Assembly (NCBI GenBank): GCA_023459095.1
Contig: JAEWVQ010000304.1
Location: 1 to 24,789, forward strand
Direction: 5' to 3'
DNA from: Pseudomonadota bacterium
Lineage (GTDB): Bacteria > Pseudomonadota > Gammaproteobacteria > Burkholderiales > Rhodocyclaceae
DNA length: 24,789 nt
Shown here: piece by piece, positions 8,244 through 16,586 of the stretch
How positions within the stretch are numbered: position 1 is the stretch's first letter
Layout of the letters: every line of letters begins with the position of its first letter
Made by a program: the position numbers and the translations under genes
The notes under the pieces: generated by a model
The model's input: only the letters and a program-made list of their open reading frames with translations
What the model was told of the DNA's origin: nothing
The model's database searches: none

Positions 8244-8263
8244 TGCAGCGGATCAACGCTGCA
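8244..8263 (-). promoter_or_regulatory. Hairpin in the sdhC leader
   Basis: TGCAGCG and CGCTGCA form a perfect 7-bp stem around a 6-nt loop. It lies between the candidate sdhC promoter and the sdhC ribosome-binding site (about 8228-8233). It could be an mRNA leader structure or a DNA dyad for a regulator; the sequence alone does not decide. Confidence 0.45.
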
Positions 8264-8276
8264 GACTCCCAAAAGC

Positions 8277-8293
8277 CGTCGATTATATCGACG
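8277..8293 (-). promoter_or_regulatory. sdhC: Candidate sdhC promoter -10 embedded in a 17-bp dyad
   Basis: On the minus strand a perfect TATAAT (8287-8282) lies about 60 bp upstream of the sdhC start. It is enclosed by the inverted repeat CGTCGAT-N3-ATCGACG (8277-8293). No TTGACA-like -35 is present at 16-18 bp (the hexamer there reads CGCACC), so an activator could be required if this promoter is used (inference). A regulator bound to the dyad would block the -10. Confidence 0.5.
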
Positions 8294-8323
8294 AACAAAT
8301 CCTCGGTGCGGCACTGCACCACA

Positions 8324-9052
8324 TCAATTCAGCTCATTCAGATAAAAGTGCTCGGCGGTCGAGTACAAGCCCCGCCGCCATTCCACCGGCTTGTCGCCAT
8401 AGGTATAGGTGACGCGCTCGACCGACAGCAAAGGCGTTCCCTCGGCCACCTTCAGCGCCTCGGCGGTCGAACGATCCGCCGCGACCGCGCGGATGCGCTC
8501 CTGGGCGCGAATCATGCGCAGACCGTAACGGGTCTCGAACAGGCTATAGAGGGAACCGTGCCAATCCTGCAGGGCTTCGAAGGTGAGACCCGGGAAAACT
8601 TCGCCGGGCAGGTAGATCTCGTCGATCACCACCGGCTTCTGCGCGAACTTGAGCAGGCGGCGGACGATGATGATCGGCGCCCCCGGCTCGATCGCGAGCA
8701 TGCGCGAGGCCTCCTGACCGGCCTTGGCACGCCAGCAGTCCAGAGGCACACTCTGCGGATGCGACAGATCGCTCTCCATCGGCACCAACCGCAGGAAGCG
8801 GAAGAAGGCGCGCGGATCATTGTGCGAGGCGACGTAGGTGCCCTTGCCCTGCTTGCGGATCAGCAGATTCTCGGCGGCCATCTCGTCGATCGCCTTGCGC
8901 ACGGTGCCTTGCGAGACATTGAAGCGCAGGGCGAGATCCTGCTCGCTCGGAATGGCCTGACCGGGGCGCCATTCCCCCGCCTCAAGCGCCTGAAGGATCA
9001 GGGTCTTGATCTGGCGGTAGAGCGGGCTGAACGTGGGTGATTCCTGAGCCAT
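8324..9052 (-). CDS. GntR-family transcriptional regulator (HutC subfamily, UTRA ligand domain)
   Basis: DNA-binding regulator of 242 residues. The winged helix-turn-helix occupies about residues 8-73 (SPLYRQIKTLILQALEAGEW, then PSEQDLALRFNVSQGTVRKA and RKQGKGTYVA). The C-terminal UTRA ligand-binding domain covers about 90-238 and ends in the typical RRGLYSTAEHFYLNELN. It lies between mdh (divergent) and sdhC (same strand, 102 bp downstream), and such regulators commonly sit beside sdh/mdh in betaproteobacteria, so a role in TCA-cycle gene control is likely. The effector is unknown. The ATG at 9052 was chosen from the family N-terminus; it has no visible Shine-Dalgarno, which is unusual in this window. 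The 32-bp palindrome upstream suggests autoregulation. Confidence 0.9.
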   Translation of the reverse strand: MAQESPTFSPLYRQIKTLILQALEAGEWRPGQAIPSEQDLALRFNVSQGTVRKAIDEMAAENLLIRKQGKGTYVASHNDPRAFFRFLRLVPMESDLSHPQSVPLDCWRAKAGQEASRMLAIEPGAPIIIVRRLLKFAQKPVVIDEIYLPGEVFPGLTFEALQDWHGSLYSLFETRYGLRMIRAQERIRAVAADRSTAEALKVAEGTPLLSVERVTYTYGDKPVEWRRGLYSTAEHFYLNELN

Positions 9053-9092
9053 GTGCGGTATTTGAGCATAAATTTTCGGAAGCGTCCATGAT

Positions 9093-9124
9093 ACATCTTC
9101 TGTCTTATATAAGACAGAAGATGT
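9093..9124. promoter_or_regulatory. Perfect 32-bp palindrome, likely GntR operator
   Basis: The left half is ACATCTTCTGTCTTAT and the right half is its exact reverse complement, with no mismatch and no spacer. The centre is TATATA. It lies 41 bp upstream of the regulator start and 154 bp upstream of mdh. AT-centred dyads are typical operators for GntR/HutC proteins. That the neighbouring regulator is the binder is inference from position. Confidence 0.8.
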
Positions 9125-9134
9125 TGTTTGACAG
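9106..9134 (-). promoter_or_regulatory. Candidate promoter of the GntR regulator gene
   Basis: Minus-strand CTGTCA (9134-9129), a 17-bp spacer and TATATA (9111-9106) fit a sigma-70 promoter at 4/6 plus 4/6. The -10 is the centre of the 32-bp palindrome, so a bound dimer would occlude it. Its -35 overlaps the mdh -35 on the other strand. Confidence 0.5.
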
Positions 9135-9156
9135 TCGCCGCCGTTGCTTCTACCAT
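9128..9156 (+). promoter_or_regulatory. mdh: Candidate mdh promoter
   Basis: TTGACA (9128-9133), a 17-bp spacer and TACCAT (9151-9156) form a sigma-70-like promoter with a perfect -35. The start point would be near 9163, giving a leader of about 115 nt. The 32-bp palindrome ends 3 bp before the -35 and is centred near -54, a position compatible with activation or steric interference. Confidence 0.6.
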
Positions 9157-9278
9157 CCTTGCGCCCCGGCATACGACCGCGACCGCTGACGGAATCCGTC
9201 GATTCGCTGCCAACGGAACTCTGTCGCGAGGGCACGAACACTTCATCAGATCGTCTTCTTGTTAGAGGGAGTACTCAC

Positions 9279-10271
9279 ATGAGCAAAGCGCCCGTCCGCG
9301 TCGCCGTTACCGGTGCAGCCGGCCAGATCGGCTACAGCCTGCTGTTCCGCATCGCTTCCGGCGAAATGCTGGGCAAGGACCAGCCCGTCATCCTGCAACT
9401 GCTCGATCTGCCCCAGGCCCAGAAGGCGGTCAAGGGCGTGATGATGGAACTGGAAGACTGCGCGTTCCCGCTGCTCGCCGGCATGATCGCCACCGACGAC
9501 CCCAACGTCGCCTTCAAGGATGCCAAGGTCGCCCTGCTGGTCGGCGCCCGTCCGCGCGGCCCCGGCATGGAGCGCAAGGACCTGCTGACCGAAAACGCCA
9601 AGATCTTCACCGTGCAGGGCGCCGCCATCGGCCAGTACGCCGATCCGGACTGCAAGGTGCTGGTGGTCGGCAACCCCTGCAACACCAACGCCTACATCGC
9701 CAAGGAAGTCGCGCAGAAGTACGGTCGCGTCCCGGCGAAGAACTTCACCGGCATGCTGCGCCTGGACCACAACCGCGCGCTGTCGCAACTGGCGACCAAG
9801 TCCGGCCGTGAAGTTTCCAGCCTGAAGAACCTGGTGGTGTGGGGCAACCACTCGCCCACCATGTACGCCGACTACCGTTTCGTTAAGTCGAACGGCGACA
9901 GCGTCAAGGACCTGATCAACGACGCGGCCTGGAACAAGGACGTGTTCCTGCCCACCGTCGGCAAGCGCGGCGCCGCCATCATCGAAGCGCGCGGCCTGTC
10001 GTCCGCCGCCTCGGCCGCCAACGCCGCCATCGACCACATCCGCGACTGGGTGCTCGGCTCGAACGGCGAATGGGTCACCATGGGCATTCCGTCGGACGGT
10101 TCCTACGGCATCCCCGAAGGTATCATCTACGGCTTCCCGGTCACCACCGAGAACGGCGAGTACAAGATCGTCCAGGGCCTGGAAATCGACGAATTCTCGC
10201 GCGAGCGCATGACCCACACCCTCAACGAGCTGCTCGAGGAGCGCGAAGGCGTCAAGGATCTGCTCGCCTGA
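9279..10271 (+). CDS. mdh: Malate dehydrogenase
   Basis: NAD-dependent malate dehydrogenase, 330 residues, converting malate to oxaloacetate for the adjacent citrate synthase step. The Rossmann motif TGAAGQIG is at 11-18. ARPRGPGMERKDLL is the mobile loop with substrate arginines, GNPCNTNAY follows, and the catalytic pair is Asp163 (RLDHNRA) and His191 (WGNHSPTM). The sequence type resembles the Thermus/cytosolic MDH branch and differs from the E. coli Mdh type. The ATG at 9279 has AGAGGGAG 7 nt upstream. It is transcribed away from the GntR/sdh genes and ends in a strong terminator, so it is probably monocistronic or only weakly linked to the next gene. Confidence 0.97.
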   Translation: MSKAPVRVAVTGAAGQIGYSLLFRIASGEMLGKDQPVILQLLDLPQAQKAVKGVMMELEDCAFPLLAGMIATDDPNVAFKDAKVALLVGARPRGPGMERKDLLTENAKIFTVQGAAIGQYADPDCKVLVVGNPCNTNAYIAKEVAQKYGRVPAKNFTGMLRLDHNRALSQLATKSGREVSSLKNLVVWGNHSPTMYADYRFVKSNGDSVKDLINDAAWNKDVFLPTVGKRGAAIIEARGLSSAASAANAAIDHIRDWVLGSNGEWVTMGIPSDGSYGIPEGIIYGFPVTTENGEYKIVQGLEIDEFSRERMTHTLNELLEEREGVKDLLA

Positions 10272-10296
10272 TCCCTGCGTCGTCCGCACGGCACTC

Positions 10297-10324
10297 AGCG
10301 CACGGCCCCGGCCGTGCGCTTTTT
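10297..10324 (+). terminator. Rho-independent terminator of mdh
   Basis: AGCGCACGGCC and GGCCGTGCGCT form a near-perfect GC-rich stem with a very short loop, directly followed by TTTT (five T with the stem end), 26 bp after the mdh stop. It precedes the next same-strand gene by about 56 bp. Confidence 0.92.
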
Positions 10325-10380
10325 CGTTCACCGGCGCGCTGCTATCCTTGCCCGCCGCCCAAGTCCTACGCGAGATTCCG

Positions 10381-11376
<996 letters not shown>

Positions 11377-11398
11377 GCACGCAGCCGCGGCGCACGAT

Positions 11399-14143
11399 TC
11401 AGGGCGTGCGCTGCCAGCCGGCGTATACGTCCAGGCGCAGCCGGTGCTTGCCGCGCTCGGCACTTTCGGCGTCATGCGCGCGCATCCAGGCCTCGAACTC
11501 GGCGGCGGGCATCGGCCGGGCGTAGAAATAGCCCTGGGCGCGATCGCAGCCCTCGCCGCGCAGCATCTCGATCTGCGACGCGTTCTCCACCCCCTCGGCG
11601 ACCACGATGAAGCCCAGGCTGCGGCTCATCGCGATCACCGCGCGGGTGATCGCGGCATTGCCGCGGTCGGCAGGCAGATCGCGGACGAACTCCCGATCGA
11701 TCTTGAGCTTGCTCACCGCCAGATGCTTCAGGTAGGCGAGCGAGGAATAGCCGGTGCCGAAATCGTCGAGCGCGACCCCGACCCCGAGCGCGCGCAGCGC
11801 GGCGACCGTGCGCTGCGCCGTTTCCGCGCTCTTGAGCAGCGACCCCTCGGTGATCTCCACCTCCAGGGACGAAGCCGGCAGCCCGCTGTCGGCGAGGATC
11901 TGCACGACCTGGGCCTCGAAGCCGCCGCGCTCGATCTGCCGCGCCGCGACATTGACCGCCACCGGGCCCGGGCTGCAGCCGGCGTCGAGCCAGCGTCGGG
12001 CATGGCCGCAGGCCTCACGCAGCACCCAGGTGCCGATCGGCACGATCAGGCCGGTCTCCTCGGCGAGCGGAATGAACTCGGCCGGCGACACCAGGCCGCG
12101 CTGCGGATCACGCCAGCGCAGCAGGGCTTCGGCGCCGGTCACCCGGCCGCTGGCGAGATCGACCTGGGGCTGGTACCACAACTCGAGTTCGCCCTCGTCG
12201 AGCGCGCGCCGCATGCCGTGCTCCATCTCCAGCCGCCAGCGCGCGCGCTGCGCCATGTCCTCGCGATGGAAGCAGTAGCTGTTGCGGCCGATCTCCTTGG
12301 CGCGGTGCATCGCCACGTCGGCTGCCTCCAGCAGGGTGGTGGTGTTCTCGCCGTCGCGCGGGTAGAGGGCGATGCCGATGCTGGCGGCGATGCGCAACTC
12401 CTGGCCGTCGTCGTTGTCGAGGCTCACCGGCTGCGCGAGCGCGTCGATGATGCGCTCGGCGGTCTCCGACACCGCCTCGCCGCGCACCACGTCCTCCAGC
12501 ACCACCGCGAACTCGTCGCCGCCGAAGCGCGACACGGTGTCTTCCTCGCGCAGCACGCTGCGCAGGCGGCGGGTCACCGCCTGCAGCAGGGCGTCGCCGG
12601 CGGGGTGGCCGAAGCTGTCGTTGACGTTGCGGAAGCCGTCGAGGTCGATGAACAGCAACGCCACTTCCGAGCGCATGCGCTTGGCGCGCTCCATGGCGTG
12701 AGCGATGCGGTCGACGAGCAGCACCCGGTTCGGCAGCCCGGTGAGCGGATCGAAATGGGACAGGCGCTCGAGGCGGGTCTCCGCATCCTTGATCTTGGAG
12801 ATGTCGGAGAACACCGCGACATAGTTGATGACCTCGCCCTCGGCGTTGCGCACCGGGCTGATCGTCAGCCACTGCGGGTAGAGTTCGCCGGTCTTGCGCC
12901 GGTTCCAGATCTCGCCCTGCCACTGCCCGGTCTGCGCCAGCGTGGCCCACATTGCGGCGTAGAACTCGCGGCCATGCCGCCCCGACTGCAGCACCCGCGT
13001 GTGCTGGCCGATGACTTCGGCCTCGCTGTAGCCGGTGATGTGCATGAACGCCGGATTGACCATGCGGATGATGCCGTCCGGCGTGGTCACCGAGATGCCT
13101 TCGACGGTGTTGTCGAACACCGTCGCCGCCTGGCGCAGGCGCTCGTCGAGCGCGCGCCGCTGGGTGACGTCGCGGCCGACGATGACCAGGCCCTTGCGCG
13201 CGCCGTCCTCGGCGAACAGCGGCGTCTTGACCACGTCGAAATAGCGCGTCCTGCCGGTAACGTCGGTGATCACCTCGGTGGCGTGCACCGTTTCACCGGT
13301 CGTCCATGCCGCCTCGTCGTGGTCGATGCAGCCGCGATAGGCTGCGGCCATGTGCGGGTGACGTTCGGCCAGCTCCTCATCGTTGAGCCCGAACCAGTCC
13401 TCGTCCTGCAACCCGAACAGCGCCAGCGCGCGCGTGTTGGCGACCCGCCAGCGCCCCTCGCCGTCCTTGAAGAAGATCGCATCGGGCAGGGCCTCGATGA
13501 GCGCCTCCAGGCGCGCCTCGTTGTCGTGCAGGCGGCGCTGCGCCGCCTTCTGCTCGGTGATGTCGAGCACTGTGCCGACCAGCCCGCCGAGGCCGCCGTC
13601 GGGATCCTGGAAGGTGGCCTTGTAGAACACCACGTCGCGCCGCCGACCCCGCGCATCCTCGGTCTGCGCCTCATAGACCTGACGGCCGGGGTTGTCGAAC
13701 AGGGCCTGGTCCATGGCATGGTATTTCTCGGCGAGATCGCGCGGCGCGACGTCGAACACCGTGCGCCCCAGGATCTCCTCCGCGCGGTAGCGCATCGCCT
13801 CGGGAAAGGCCTGGTTGCACCCGAGGTAGCGGCCCTCGGCGTCCTTGTAGAACACCGGCGCGGGAATCGCATCGACCACTGCCTGCAGCAGCGCGGCCTG
13901 GCGCTCGCGCGCGTCGTGCTCGCGTGCGCTGACGGTGCGGCGCTGACGCCGGCACATCAGCACCAATGCCGCGAGCGCCGCCGGTGGCGCGGCGAGCGCG
14001 AACGCGGGCGAGCGCGCCGCCCCCAGCCAGCCCGCGGCAAAGATGAGCGCGAACGGCACCATCAGGCTGAAGAGGAAGGGCGCATCGCCGCGCAGGAAGG
14101 CAAGGCGCTGAACCACGCGCCGCCACAGGGAGGAAGAAGGCAT
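11399..14143 (-). CDS. Membrane-anchored PAS-PAS-PAS-GGDEF-EAL c-di-GMP signalling protein
   Basis: A 914-residue bifunctional-type cyclic-di-GMP enzyme. Two membrane helices (about 23-41 and 46-64) lie at the N-terminus with almost no periplasmic loop. Three PAS domains follow (about 80-200, 205-330 and 335-455); the third carries the NPAFMHITGYS and QGEIWNRRKTGELYP signatures of PAS/PAC. The GGDEF domain has GGDEF intact at 541-545 and the RxxD inhibitory site REED five residues before it. The EAL domain has EAL at 672-674, NVAARQ, EITEGSLL, DDFGTGYSS, KIDREF, VAEGVEN and QGYFYARPM, so all catalytic residues I could check are present. NVAARQ replaces the more usual NVSxRQ but keeps the asparagine. 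It can in principle make and degrade c-di-GMP; which activity dominates is unknown. It is convergent with the CoA-ester lyase (22 bp apart). Confidence 0.95.
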   Translation of the reverse strand: MPSSSLWRRVVQRLAFLRGDAPFLFSLMVPFALIFAAGWLGAARSPAFALAAPPAALAALVLMCRRQRRTVSAREHDARERQAALLQAVVDAIPAPVFYKDAEGRYLGCNQAFPEAMRYRAEEILGRTVFDVAPRDLAEKYHAMDQALFDNPGRQVYEAQTEDARGRRRDVVFYKATFQDPDGGLGGLVGTVLDITEQKAAQRRLHDNEARLEALIEALPDAIFFKDGEGRWRVANTRALALFGLQDEDWFGLNDEELAERHPHMAAAYRGCIDHDEAAWTTGETVHATEVITDVTGRTRYFDVVKTPLFAEDGARKGLVIVGRDVTQRRALDERLRQAATVFDNTVEGISVTTPDGIIRMVNPAFMHITGYSEAEVIGQHTRVLQSGRHGREFYAAMWATLAQTGQWQGEIWNRRKTGELYPQWLTISPVRNAEGEVINYVAVFSDISKIKDAETRLERLSHFDPLTGLPNRVLLVDRIAHAMERAKRMRSEVALLFIDLDGFRNVNDSFGHPAGDALLQAVTRRLRSVLREEDTVSRFGGDEFAVVLEDVVRGEAVSETAERIIDALAQPVSLDNDDGQELRIAASIGIALYPRDGENTTTLLEAADVAMHRAKEIGRNSYCFHREDMAQRARWRLEMEHGMRRALDEGELELWYQPQVDLASGRVTGAEALLRWRDPQRGLVSPAEFIPLAEETGLIVPIGTWVLREACGHARRWLDAGCSPGPVAVNVAARQIERGGFEAQVVQILADSGLPASSLEVEITEGSLLKSAETAQRTVAALRALGVGVALDDFGTGYSSLAYLKHLAVSKLKIDREFVRDLPADRGNAAITRAVIAMSRSLGFIVVAEGVENASQIEMLRGEGCDRAQGYFYARPMPAAEFEAWMRAHDAESAERGKHRLRLDVYAGWQRTP

Positions 14144-14202
14144 CGACGCTCGACGGCACGGGAGGTCGCGTACAGGGCGACAACTCCCGAAAAAAGGGCG
14201 TG

Positions 14203-14208
14203 ATTCTA
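14203..14208 (-). promoter_or_regulatory. Candidate -10 for the PAS-GGDEF-EAL gene
   Basis: Minus-strand TAGAAT (5/6 match to TATAAT) lies 60 bp upstream of the ATG at 14143. The -35 region at 16-18 bp (GTGTCC/TGTCCG) is poor. It is the best promoter-like element in the 177 bp between this gene and the LysR gene. Confidence 0.35.
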
Positions 14209-14300
14209 CGCTGCCGGCACCGCCGCGGACACACTATCGGCGCCCGCTTTCCCCATCGTGGTGCCCTGTCATTCGGCATTGTCATAAGCCCTGCGCCACG

Positions 14301-14336
14301 CCCCGCGCGGGGCGGACGTTTCAGCCCCGCGCGGGG
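14301..14336 (-). other. Large GC hairpin at the 3' end of the LysR gene
   Basis: CCCCGCGCGGGGC (14301-14313) and GCCCCGCGCGGGG (14324-14336) pair as a 13-bp stem around a 10-nt loop containing the LysR stop codon. Each arm is itself a palindrome. No T-run follows on the minus strand, so a transcription-end role is possible but not proven. Confidence 0.5.
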
Positions 14337-15226
14337 ATTTTCGCAACCTCCGCGACCACGGCGAGAAAACCCGCAAGCAGCGCTCGCGGCGGCTGCGCCC
14401 GGTGCGCCACGGCGAGCAGGAACAACGCCTCCGGGTCGGTCAGCGGCACGTAACGCACGCGCGGAATGCGCACGCACTCGAGCGGCACCGGCAGCAGCGC
14501 GATACCCAGGCCGGCACCGACCAGACCGATCTGCGTGGTCGCCTCGCGCGCGGTCTGCACGATGCGCGGCTCGAACCCGGCCTTGCGGCACAACTGCTGC
14601 AGGATCGCCGGCAAGCCAGTGCCGGCGTCGGGCGGAAAGGTGATGAAGTCTTCCCCGGACAGCGCCTCGAAGCCCAGCGCCGGCGCCGCGGCGAGCGGAT
14701 GGGCGGCGTTCATCACCAGGCGCAGCGGATCGCGGCCGATCTCGGTGACCGCGATCCCGGGCGGCGCCGGCAGATTGCCGAAGCGCACGAAGCCGACATC
14801 CAGGGCGTCATGGGCGAGCGCGTCGAACTGGTCGGTGGTGAACATCTCGCGCAACTGCAGGCGCACCGCGGGATAGCGCCGCCGGTAAGCATGCAGCACG
14901 TCGGGCAAGGTGCTGGCATAGGGCAGCGACGAAGTGAAACCGATGCGCAATTCGCCCACCTCGCCGCGCCCGGCGCGGCGCGCCTCCTCGGTGGCGTTCG
15001 CGGCTTCGGCGAGAATGCCCCGCGCACGCTCGAGGAACACGCGCCCAGCCTCGGTGAGCGCCACCTTGCGGCCGCTGCGCTCGAACAGCACCACGCCCAG
15101 CTCGCGCTCCAGATCGCGGATCTGCATTGACAGCGGCGGCTGGCCGATGTGCAGGCGCAGCGCGGCGCGGGTGAAACTCAGCTCCTCGGCGACGGCGACG
15201 AAATAGCGCAGGTGGCGCAGCTCCAT
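14321..15226 (-). CDS. LysR-family transcriptional regulator
   Basis: A 301-residue LysR-type regulator. The N-terminal winged helix-turn-helix is at about 4-63 (LRHLRYFVAVAEELSFTRAA, IGQPPLSMQIRDLERELG, LFERSGRKVALTEAG). The effector-binding domain (about 92-295) has LRIGFTSSLPYASTLPDVL at its start. It is divergent from the MFS gene across a 133-bp gap carrying repeated ATATTCGA sites, the standard arrangement for a LysR regulator controlling its neighbour. The pairing resembles E. coli ynfL (LysR) and ynfM (MFS), judged from memory of sequence type and arrangement. The effector is unknown. The ATG at 15226 begins MELRHLRYF, the family norm. Confidence 0.93.
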   Translation of the reverse strand: MELRHLRYFVAVAEELSFTRAALRLHIGQPPLSMQIRDLERELGVVLFERSGRKVALTEAGRVFLERARGILAEAANATEEARRAGRGEVGELRIGFTSSLPYASTLPDVLHAYRRRYPAVRLQLREMFTTDQFDALAHDALDVGFVRFGNLPAPPGIAVTEIGRDPLRLVMNAAHPLAAAPALGFEALSGEDFITFPPDAGTGLPAILQQLCRKAGFEPRIVQTAREATTQIGLVGAGLGIALLPVPLECVRIPRVRYVPLTDPEALFLLAVAHRAQPPRALLAGFLAVVAEVAKIPARG

Positions 15227-15230
15227 TCCA

Positions 15231-15267
15231 TATATTTCCTATATTCGAATATCCACTCGAATATATT
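15231..15267. promoter_or_regulatory. Repeated ATATTCGA sites between LysR and MFS genes, likely LysR binding region
   Basis: A perfect 12-bp palindrome ATATTCGAATAT (15241-15252) is followed 5 bp later by CGAATATATT (15258-15267), an inverted copy of the half-site, and preceded by a degenerate copy TATATTTCC (15231-15239). The A+T content is sharply higher than its surroundings. Spacing of about one helical turn between half-sites fits LysR recognition and activation sites (inference). Confidence 0.65.
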
Positions 15268-15359
15268 GGACTGGCAGAGTATCGACAACCTAGGATGCGT
15301 CCCGAGCGTCCGCCGCCCGCTGATCCGCAGCGCGGCCGGCGCGTACAGGACCCATTGCC

Positions 15360-16586
15360 ATGCCCGCCAGTGCCCCTCCCCTCGCCGCCGACCCGCCGCT
15401 GCTGCAGGCCGGCAGCGCCGCCTACCGCCGCGCCAATCTGGCGATGTTCGTCGGTGGCTTCGCCACCTTCGCCATGCTCTACGGCACCCAGCCGATGCTG
15501 CCGCTGTTTGCCGCGGCGTTCGGCGTCGATGCGGCCACCGCCAGCCTCACCGTGTCCGCCGGCACCGCGGCGCTGGCGCTGATGCTGATTCCGGCGAGCG
15601 TGCTCTCCGACCGCCTCGGCCGCGCCGCGGTGATGAAGGGTTCGCTCGCGCTCGCCGCGCTGATCGCGCTCGGCTCGGCGGTGGTCACCGATTTCAACCA
15701 GCTGCTGGTGCTGCGCGCCCTGCTCGGCGCCGTGCTCGCCGGCCTGCCGGCGTCAGCGATGGCCTACCTCGGCGAGGAAGTCGCCCCGGACGCCCAGGGC
15801 CGCGCCATGGGCCTCTACATCGCCGGCAATGCACTCGGCGGCATGAGCGGACGCGTGCTCGCCGCGCTGCTCACCGAATGGGGCTCATGGCGTCTGGGCC
15901 TGGGCATGCTCGGCGTGCTCGGCGTCGCCGCCGCGTTCGTGTTCTGGCGCGGGCTGCCGGCCTCGCGCCATTTCCACGCGCGCCCGGCGCGCCTCGACCG
16001 CATCGCGCGCGACGCCCGCGGCATCTTCGCCGACCCCGGCCTGCCCTGGCTGTTCCTCACCGCCTTCCTCGCCATGGGCGCCTTCGTCGGGCTCTACAAC
16101 TATCTCGGCTTCCACCTCATGGCCGCGCCCTTCAACCTCGGCCAGAGCGCGATCGGCGCGATCTTCCTGCTCTATCTGGTCGGCACCTGGGCCTCGGCGC
16201 AGGCCGGGCGCCTGGCCGACCGCCATGGCCGGCGCAACGTGCTGTGGGTGATGGTGGCGATCATGGGCGCGGGCCTGGCGCTCACCGCCGCCCCCCACCT
16301 GGCCGCGATCGTCGGCGGGGTCGCGGTGTTTACCTTCGGTTTCTTCGCCACCCACTCGCTCGCCAGCGGCTGGGTCGGACGCCGCGCCCAGGAGCGGCGC
16401 GCGCTCGCCGCCGCGCTCTACCTGTGCTGCTATTACCTCGGCGCCAGCGTGATCGGCAGCCTCGCCGGCCTCGCCTGGGGCGCCGGCGCCTGGGGCGGGC
16501 TGCTCGCCATGCTCGGTCTGTGCGCACTCGGCACCTTCGCCATCGCCCTGTGGCTGCGCCGGCTGGCGCCGCTCAAGGCGCGCTGA
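15360..16586 (+). CDS. Major facilitator superfamily transporter (YnfM-like)
   Basis: Inner-membrane MFS permease of 408 residues with about 12 hydrophobic segments. The first starts near residue 26 after a short cytoplasmic tail. The loop 2-3 signature appears as LSDRLGRAAVMKG (about 82-94) and its second-half counterpart as LADRHGRRNVLWV (about 284-296). The helix 5 region GNALGGMSGRVL matches the drug/arabinose-exporter-like branch that includes E. coli YnfM. The substrate is unknown and export is more likely than import (inference from subfamily). The ATG at 15360 has AGGA 10 nt upstream. Its divergent LysR neighbour probably regulates it. Its last 14 bp overlap the end of the convergent permease gene. 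Confidence 0.9.
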   Translation: MPASAPPLAADPPLLQAGSAAYRRANLAMFVGGFATFAMLYGTQPMLPLFAAAFGVDAATASLTVSAGTAALALMLIPASVLSDRLGRAAVMKGSLALAALIALGSAVVTDFNQLLVLRALLGAVLAGLPASAMAYLGEEVAPDAQGRAMGLYIAGNALGGMSGRVLAALLTEWGSWRLGLGMLGVLGVAAAFVFWRGLPASRHFHARPARLDRIARDARGIFADPGLPWLFLTAFLAMGAFVGLYNYLGFHLMAAPFNLGQSAIGAIFLLYLVGTWASAQAGRLADRHGRRNVLWVMVAIMGAGLALTAAPHLAAIVGGVAVFTFGFFATHSLASGWVGRRAQERRALAAALYLCCYYLGASVIGSLAGLAWGAGAWGGLLAMLGLCALGTFAIALWLRRLAPLKAR

